DNA from: Treponema sp.
GTDB taxonomy: Bacteria; Spirochaetota; Spirochaetia; Treponematales; Treponemataceae
Direction: 5' to 3'
Assembly: GCA_017617145.1 (NCBI GenBank)
Contig: JAFZWX010000200.1
Span: 10,846-74,845 of the forward strand
Length of the DNA: 64,000 nucleotides
This document shows, in pieces, positions 59,076-64,000 of this stretch. Numbering within the stretch: the first letter of the stretch is position 1; each line of letters begins with the position of its first letter. The translations under genes were made by a program, and so were the position numbers. The notes under the pieces are model-generated. The model searched no databases. It saw only the letters and a program-made list of their open reading frames with translations, and had not been told where the DNA came from.

Positions 59076-61025
59076 TCACTTTTTAATAAACTTAACAAAT
59101 TCAGATTGAGGAAGAGGCTTTGAAAAATAAAAGCCCTGTAAAAATTCGCAGGCATGCTGGTCATTACTTTTAAGATTTATGAAAAATTCTGCCTTGTCAT
59201 CATCTTCAATTCCTTCTATAAGAATCTTTTTTCCAAGAGAATTAAGCATATGAATTGTATCCTGCACAAGAGATTCTGTATTAGGATTATCAAGTTCATC
59301 AATAAATGCTTTGTTAATTTTAACTATATCAAATGGCAACGAAATTAATTTCTTAATATTCGAAAATCCAGTTCCATAATCATCAAGAGAAAAATTAATA
59401 CCCATACGATTTAAGCCTCTGATATTTTTTTCAATAACCTGAGGATTAAAGCTTACCGCATTCTCTGTTATTTCAAGACGAAGCTGACTTGGTTCAACCT
59501 TATATTGTTCGAGTAAGGTTCGAATCTTTGTAATCAAATCTGTTTCAAAACACTGAACTACAGACATGTTTACTTCAATATTATCAAGATTCAAAGAACG
59601 CCCTTCTTCACTGCCCAAAAACTCACAAACTTTTTCTATAACATAGTCACCAATAACATGAATTTTGTTTGTTTTTTCTGCATAGTTGATAAACAATGCT
59701 GGAGGAATTGTTCCATACTCCGGATCATTTAATCTGACGAGAGCTTCGGCACTTTTGTAATTCTTTGTTTCTACAGAATAAATTGGCTGATAGTATATCT
59801 CAAAGAGTTTTTCATTTATAGCGCGGTCAAGAATTTTTTCAATATTATTTCGAATAATAAAACTTCGATCCGAAACATAATCTCTATACCATTGAGGTCT
59901 ACCTGAAGGCTCCAGAATCTTATAGAATGTCTTAGAAAGATACAAAAGATATTCATAATTAGAAACATCTTCAGGTGAACAAATTACGCAAATACGAGTA
60001 TCAAGATTTATTCGCACTCCATCAAGAATGAATACCTGTGAAAAATATCGCTCAAGAGTATCAAGAACTTTGTCTATTGTTACATCTGTCTGATTTTCTG
60101 TTGGAAGTACATAAACATAATCATTAAGATAAAAAGGAGTTGCCTTGAGTTTTTCCTTATGCGAAATCTCATATAGAAAAACAGTTATCTTTTTAAGAAG
60201 CTCACTAAACTTATCATTACCAACATACATATTAATGTTTCTGTAGTTTGTTATTTTAATTAAAATAAGTTTTAAAGGAACTTCAAGACTCATTGCTTTT
60301 TTAAGCTCACTCTCAAAAGAAATTGATGTCTGGGCGAGAGTTTTTGGATTTACAAGAAGCTCCGGACGTTGAATTGTAGCAAACGCAAGATAACAGGTAA
60401 TTGCCAGAACGAACATTTCTATCTGAAGTTGCGGAAATATTGACTGTGCTATAAAAAGAATACCATTAATCGGGAACAAAGAAAGGCCATAAGCAACTTG
60501 AAAACGATTAAGTATTTGTCTATATCGTAAAATCATTAAGAATCCAAAGAAAAGCGTTAAAACAATACAGGTATTCAAAACAATAATAGGAGGATGCAGT
60601 ACAATGTTCATGTTCTTGTCTATATCAAACATAATGTGCTTAAAGCAGTCCATAAGAATATAAAGCATAGGCACAGAGAACAAAAGAACTAAAATTATTT
60701 TATATGTATCACTCCTGTAAAATACACGTAAGATTCCGGTAGACGAAAATACAAACAAAAGCCCGAATGAATAAATACAACATCGGCAAATCATATACAA
60801 ATAAAGAACAAATCTTGCCCAAAATACATTTGTGGAGGAGTATTCGCAATGACGAAGTATAAGCTGAAAAGATATACGGAAAACAATAGTTGTGCAACAA
60901 GTAATTAGAAGCAGGAAATAAAGATTATTTGTTCGCCCTTTTACTCTGTTTTTAGTAATATTTGAAATAATAAGAGTAAAGAAAATAATGAGCGCTGTAA
61001 TATCACACATTAATGAATCATTCAT
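59076..61025 (-). CDS. Membrane EAL-domain c-di-GMP phosphodiesterase with degenerate GGDEF, copy 2
   Basis: A 649-residue protein. About seven to eight membrane segments occupy residues 1-225. A GGDEF-like domain (about 240-385) has NDYVYVLP where GGDEF should be, so it cannot be an active cyclase. The EAL domain (about 395-649) keeps the catalytic set: SAEALVRL, VNMSVVQCF, LEITENAVSF, LDDYGTGFSN, VKINKAF, IEGIEDDD and QGFYFSKPL. It should hydrolyse c-di-GMP. It is a tandem paralogue of the gene at 61018 and overlaps it by eight bases. Confidence 0.9.
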   Translation of the reverse strand: MNDSLMCDITALIIFFTLIISNITKNRVKGRTNNLYFLLLITCCTTIVFRISFQLILRHCEYSSTNVFWARFVLYLYMICRCCIYSFGLLFVFSSTGILRVFYRSDTYKIILVLLFSVPMLYILMDCFKHIMFDIDKNMNIVLHPPIIVLNTCIVLTLFFGFLMILRYRQILNRFQVAYGLSLFPINGILFIAQSIFPQLQIEMFVLAITCYLAFATIQRPELLVNPKTLAQTSISFESELKKAMSLEVPLKLILIKITNYRNINMYVGNDKFSELLKKITVFLYEISHKEKLKATPFYLNDYVYVLPTENQTDVTIDKVLDTLERYFSQVFILDGVRINLDTRICVICSPEDVSNYEYLLYLSKTFYKILEPSGRPQWYRDYVSDRSFIIRNNIEKILDRAINEKLFEIYYQPIYSVETKNYKSAEALVRLNDPEYGTIPPALFINYAEKTNKIHVIGDYVIEKVCEFLGSEEGRSLNLDNIEVNMSVVQCFETDLITKIRTLLEQYKVEPSQLRLEITENAVSFNPQVIEKNIRGLNRMGINFSLDDYGTGFSNIKKLISLPFDIVKINKAFIDELDNPNTESLVQDTIHMLNSLGKKILIEGIEDDDKAEFFINLKSNDQHACEFLQGFYFSKPLPQSEFVKFIKK

Positions 61026-62955
61026 ATTTTGCGCCCCTTATAAACTCAATAAAATCTCTTTTTGTTAAAGGTTTTGAAAAATAAAAACCTTGAACATAAT
61101 CACAGCCGGCATTACGGAAATAATCAAAATCCTCATAGGTTTCAATGCCTTCAATAAGAATCTTCTTCTTCATTTTTTTAAGCATAGAAATTGTTTCACT
61201 AATAACGATTTTCATTCCAGGTTTATCAAGATCATCAACAAAACTTTTATCCAGTTTAATTATTTCAAGAGGAAGCTTTGAAAGTCTTAAGATATTTGAA
61301 TAACCTGTACCATAATCATCAAGCGAGAATGATATTCCTTTCTCAGAAAGATTTGTAATGTTTTTCTCGATTATATCAAAATTAAAATCTTGAGAAGTTT
61401 CGGTAATCTCAAGATTGATTTTTTCAGGAGCTACAGTATATCGTGCAAGTAGATTCATGATTTTTTCAGAAAGATCACTTTCAATGCATTGTGCTATAGA
61501 AAGATTTATCTCAATATATTCAAGTCCTAATTCTTCAAAATCACTGCTTGAAATAAAATTAATTACATTTTCCAGAACAAAATCACCAATTTCATGAATT
61601 GCCCCGCTCTTTTCTGCAGCAGGAATAAATAAAGATGGAGAAATATAACCATAATCTTCATTATTCAATCTTATAAGTGCTTCTGCCGAAACATATTCTC
61701 TTGTCTTTATATCATAAATCGGCTGATAATACATTTCAAACCTGTCGTTTTTAATTGCCTGCTGTATAATTCGGTCAATCTGATTAGAAATCTGAAAATC
61801 TGTAGAACTTGCTATTTCCTGTAAATAAACAAGAGTATTTTTTTCTTTTACAGAATTAAGGATATTCTTGTCAAATGTCATTACTGAATCATAATCCTTC
61901 AAATCATTTGGACAGCACACACAACACATTTTAAAATCAAACATAATATTAATATTGTGAATCTCGTGCTTACCGGCAAAGAAATTTCTTGTTTTTTGAG
62001 CAATCTGATTGATTTCCAGATTATTATCGCGCAAGGTTAAAATAGAAAAACCACCGTTTCCAAGATAATAAACATCATATTCATCATTATTACAAATTAT
62101 GTACAAGTCTTTTATAACATGAGAAAGAAATGCGTTTATATTTTCTTTTCCAAGAGTATTTATGATCATTTCAAAATCAATAATTTTTATTGTTATAAAA
62201 TGAAGCTTTCTTTTTGCAGCAAGATTTCGTTTTATTTCATCTCTGAAAGCCTGATAATTCAAGCTTCCTGAATTCATATCGATAATCTCTTCGGGTTTTT
62301 GAACAGCAATTGATATAAAAATTAAAGGGAATGTCGTACACAAAATTTCTACAAGATATTGCGGCCAGTACTGCTGAATTAAAACACCAATAATATTAAT
62401 AGGACAAAGGCTTAAAAGCAGCAGGAATTTTTGTCTCGAAATCATGCTTCGGTTGTAAATAAGACAAATTACCGAATATGCAAGAATCCATATGGCACAA
62501 ATTCTCATGTATACAAGCCAGGGACCACGTACATATTCAAGATCTTGAGTAATTATAAAAAGCTTGTGTGTAAAAAGATTCATTATAAGAATTGCAAAAA
62601 TTGCAAAAACTGGAACTCCCCAGGTTATTTTTAAAAGAATGTCTTTATTAAACTCATGCCACATACCACAAACAGAAAAAATAAACAGTATGTAAACAGG
62701 AGTAGAAAGATTTCTAAAAATAAAATACAGGTAATTATAAATATAAATCTGTATTTGAGAACTAAATGTTTGAGAAAGTTGCGACGGAAGATAAATTCGA
62801 AGGATGTCAAAAATGCCGGAAAGAAAAACTATCAGAATTAAAAGAATATAAAGGACATTACTCTTTCCTCTTGTGAGCTTGCGAAAAAAAATAGACAGCA
62901 AGAGTATTACGAGGGTAACTACTGAGCAAATGTCAAAAGTTATTATTCTTTCCAT
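61018..62955 (-). CDS. Membrane EAL-domain c-di-GMP phosphodiesterase with degenerate GGDEF, copy 1
   Basis: A 645-residue protein with the same architecture as copy 2: membrane N-terminus (about 1-220), a GGDEF-like domain without the motif (YLGNGGFSILTL at the site), and an EAL domain with SAEALIRL, INLSIAQCI, LEITETSQDF, LDDYGTGYSN, IKLDKSF, IEGIETYED and QGFYFSKPL. It should be an active phosphodiesterase. It leads an operon with copy 2 and dut, and lptF, lptG and tgt may follow. A good promoter and a terminator-like leader precede it. Confidence 0.9.
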   Translation of the reverse strand: MERIITFDICSVVTLVILLLSIFFRKLTRGKSNVLYILLILIVFLSGIFDILRIYLPSQLSQTFSSQIQIYIYNYLYFIFRNLSTPVYILFIFSVCGMWHEFNKDILLKITWGVPVFAIFAILIMNLFTHKLFIITQDLEYVRGPWLVYMRICAIWILAYSVICLIYNRSMISRQKFLLLLSLCPINIIGVLIQQYWPQYLVEILCTTFPLIFISIAVQKPEEIIDMNSGSLNYQAFRDEIKRNLAAKRKLHFITIKIIDFEMIINTLGKENINAFLSHVIKDLYIICNNDEYDVYYLGNGGFSILTLRDNNLEINQIAQKTRNFFAGKHEIHNINIMFDFKMCCVCCPNDLKDYDSVMTFDKNILNSVKEKNTLVYLQEIASSTDFQISNQIDRIIQQAIKNDRFEMYYQPIYDIKTREYVSAEALIRLNNEDYGYISPSLFIPAAEKSGAIHEIGDFVLENVINFISSSDFEELGLEYIEINLSIAQCIESDLSEKIMNLLARYTVAPEKINLEITETSQDFNFDIIEKNITNLSEKGISFSLDDYGTGYSNILRLSKLPLEIIKLDKSFVDDLDKPGMKIVISETISMLKKMKKKILIEGIETYEDFDYFRNAGCDYVQGFYFSKPLTKRDFIEFIRGAKYE

Positions 62956-62965
62956 TTGACGGATA

Positions 62966-63014
62966 ATAATCCTTATAAAAAAATAGCACTTCGGGACAGG
63001 ATTATCCGAAATGC
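62966..63014 (-). promoter_or_regulatory. Leader hairpin with possible loop-to-RBS pairing upstream of the EAL genes
   Basis: Read on minus, GCATTTCGG (63014-63006) pairs with CCGAAGTGC (62994-62986), nine pairs with one G-U. TATTTTTTTAT follows, so it looks like an intrinsic terminator inside the 5' leader. The 11-base loop holds ATAATCC (63005-62999), which is perfectly complementary to GGATTAT (62972-62966). That segment carries the only Shine-Dalgarno-like AAGGA before the ATG at 62955. The AAGGA is 14 bases from the ATG, longer than usual. Confidence 0.5.
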
Positions 63015-63026
63015 CTACTTCATATT

Positions 63027-63055
63027 ATTATACAATAGAAGGACAGAATTGACAA
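63027..63055 (-). promoter_or_regulatory. Sigma-70-type promoter of the EAL-dut operon
   Basis: On minus: -35 TTGTCA (63055-63050), exactly 17 bases, -10 TATAAT (63032-63027). Transcription would start near 63020 and leave a leader of about 65 bases. Confidence 0.8.
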
Positions 63056-63074
63056 TAAAAAATGAATTTAAGTA

Positions 63075-63167
63075 AAAAAAATACCCGCTGCTCCCGTAAA
63101 AAACGTCAACCGACAACAGAAGGAAGTTGTCGTCCGCCGATTTTTACTCCGCATCGGGCATTTTTTT
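63075..63167. terminator. Compound hairpin repeat, copy B
   Basis: The outer arm AAAAAAATACCCG (63075-63087) pairs with CGGGCATTTTTTT (63155-63167) with one mismatch. The inner arm CGACAAC (63111-63117) pairs with GTTGTCG (63126-63132). CTCCCGT, GAAGGAAGTT and ACTCCGC complete the shared core. It is downstream of pnp and upstream of the EAL promoter. Confidence 0.85.
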
Positions 63168-63183
63168 CAGTTACTTCATATTG

Positions 63184-63222
63184 TCACACCGCTCCGTCGT
63201 TGAGAGTGAAGCGTGGCAATCT
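63184..63222. repeat. Diverged palindromic repeat at the pnp stop
   Basis: Read on minus, AGATTGCCACGCTTC starts two bases after the pnp TAA, as in the unit at 18827, then the sequence drifts (CTCTCAACGACGG) and closes with GTGTGACAA. The stop context TAAATAGATTG is identical to that at the GH3 stop (43889). Confidence 0.6.
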
Positions 63223-63224
63223 AT

Positions 63225-64000
63225 TTACTGTTCAATTGCATCAATATAGCTAAGGTTCAAACGGCCCTGTTTGTCTACTTCGAGCAGTTTAACTGGGATT
63301 ACCTGACCTTCGGTAAGAACGTCGGTTACCTTGTTTACGCGCTGCTTTGAAAGTTTGGAAATGTGGCAGAGGCCTTCTTTTCCAGGAAGGATTTCGATGA
63401 AGGCACCAAAGTCCATAATGCGCTTTACAGTTCCCTGGTAGATAGTTCCTACTTCAGGATCTTCTGTAATGCCCTTTACAGCCTTCTTTGCTGCTTCGGC
63501 CTGCATACCGTTCTTTGAGTAGATTGTTACAGTTCCGTCGTCTTCGGTGTTGATTGTTACATCATACTGAGCGCACAGAGCTTTAACGTTCTTTCCGCCT
63601 GGTCCAATAAGAGCGCCAATCTTGTCTACAGGAATCTTCATAGTAAGAATCTGTGGAGCGTTCTTTGCAAGTGGTGCAGGCTTGTCGATGCATTTTTCCA
63701 TGATAGAAAGAATGTGCAAACGACCCTGACGAGCCTGTTCCATAGCCTTTTTCATGATTTCTGTTGTTACACCGGCAATCTTAATATCCATCTGGAAGCC
63801 TGTAATACCGTCTTTTGTTCCGGCTACCTTAAAGTCCATATCGCCAAGGTGGTCTTCTTCTCCAAGAATATCAGAAAGAATTGAATAGCGTCCGTATGGG
63901 TTGTCGCCTTCTGGTTCTGTAATAAGACCCATAGCAATACCGGCAACCATCTTCTTCATTGGAACTCCGGCAGCGAGCATACAAAGTGTACCGCCACAAG
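63225..64000 (-). CDS. pnp: Polynucleotide phosphorylase, C-terminal part
   Basis: The 3' end of a gene that continues past the window; the frame is open to base 64000 (CGGTLCMLAAGVPMKKMVAG). It has the end of the second RNase PH domain (DILGEEDHLGDMDFKVAGTKDGITGFQMD), then KH (IGALIGPGGKNVKALCAQYDV) and S1 (GTIYQGTVKRIMDFGAFIEILPGKEGLCHIS), and ends SYIDAIEQ. PNPase degrades RNA 3' to 5' with phosphate. The S1 domain ends almost at the C-terminus, so there is no RNase E-binding tail. Confidence 0.96.
   Translation of the reverse strand, partial: CGGTLCMLAAGVPMKKMVAGIAMGLITEPEGDNPYGRYSILSDILGEEDHLGDMDFKVAGTKDGITGFQMDIKIAGVTTEIMKKAMEQARQGRLHILSIMEKCIDKPAPLAKNAPQILTMKIPVDKIGALIGPGGKNVKALCAQYDVTINTEDDGTVTIYSKNGMQAEAAKKAVKGITEDPEVGTIYQGTVKRIMDFGAFIEILPGKEGLCHISKLSKQRVNKVTDVLTEGQVIPVKLLEVDKQGRLNLSYIDAIEQ

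Noticed and set aside
60835..60860. String CGTCATTGCGAATA (minus) inside the second EAL gene resembling the palindromic repeat.
   Set aside because: Only about 12 bases match, there is no pairing partner, and the residues fit the membrane segment; probably chance.
62956..63060. c-di-GMP riboswitch in the EAL leader.
   Set aside because: No GEMM-type tetraloop-receptor or conserved A-rich junction is seen, and the leader of about 65 bases is too short for the known classes.

Overview
The window reads as a chromosome segment of a Treponema-like spirochaete, probably a saccharolytic gut or rumen species. The DNA is AT-rich. The run tamB-like, bamA, skp and mutS matches the order I remember for T. 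pallidum TP0325-TP0328. Lpt and Lol envelope genes, large treponemal-type lipoproteins, and carbohydrate enzymes (GH8, GH3, GT8) fit the same picture. The species call is an inference; no database was searched. No rRNA, tRNA, CRISPR array, transposase or phage gene was seen.

Layout. (1) 1-306 is the 5' part of a comF-like gene. (2) 549-18648 is one co-directional minus-strand array of about 18 kb, read prfB, PEGA-like protein, ftsY, lipoprotein, LolC/E-like, lolD, LolE/C-like, tamB-like, bamA, skp, mutS. Genes overlap or lie a few bases apart. It couples SRP targeting, lipoprotein sorting and outer-membrane assembly. prfB opens the array and carries the classic +1 programmed frameshift. (3) 18857-25777 (minus) holds phoH, pgpH-like, ybeY, corC-like, a TPR protein and an Fn3-like protein. 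(4) 26020-33481 (minus) holds a GH8 enzyme, uvrA and lptD. (5) 33544-35850 (minus) is a polar amino acid ABC transporter, divergent from an SSS symporter (36003-37568, plus) with clear promoters on both strands. (6) 37713-45458 holds a chemoreceptor, a GT8-GH3 pair and an IMPDH gene. (7) 45597-53726 holds a large lipoprotein, an unknown secreted protein, a CapA-like lipoprotein and a DEAH helicase. (8) 53728-62955 (minus) runs two tandem membrane EAL proteins, dut, lptF, lptG, tgt and a HEAT-repeat protein. (9) 63225-64000 is the 3' end of pnp.

No gene-free stretch exceeds 300 bases. The intergenic space is dominated by two repeat families. The first is a set of long compound hairpins placed just after gene ends. 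Four copies share a core (CTCCCGT/CTCCCAT, then GGAAGTT, then ACTCCG) while their outer arms differ from copy to copy yet stay self-complementary; two more share only the architecture. The second is a roughly 28-bp palindrome family with ends (A/G)GATT and AATGAC. It sits against stop codons, exactly fills the 61-bp GH3/IMPDH gap, supplies the lptD start codon, and has expanded in frame to 150 bp (50 codons) inside the DEAH helicase.

The most interesting candidates are the in-frame repeat block in the helicase, the compound-hairpin family, and a terminator-like leader hairpin upstream of the tandem EAL genes whose loop is perfectly complementary to the region of the downstream ribosome-binding site.
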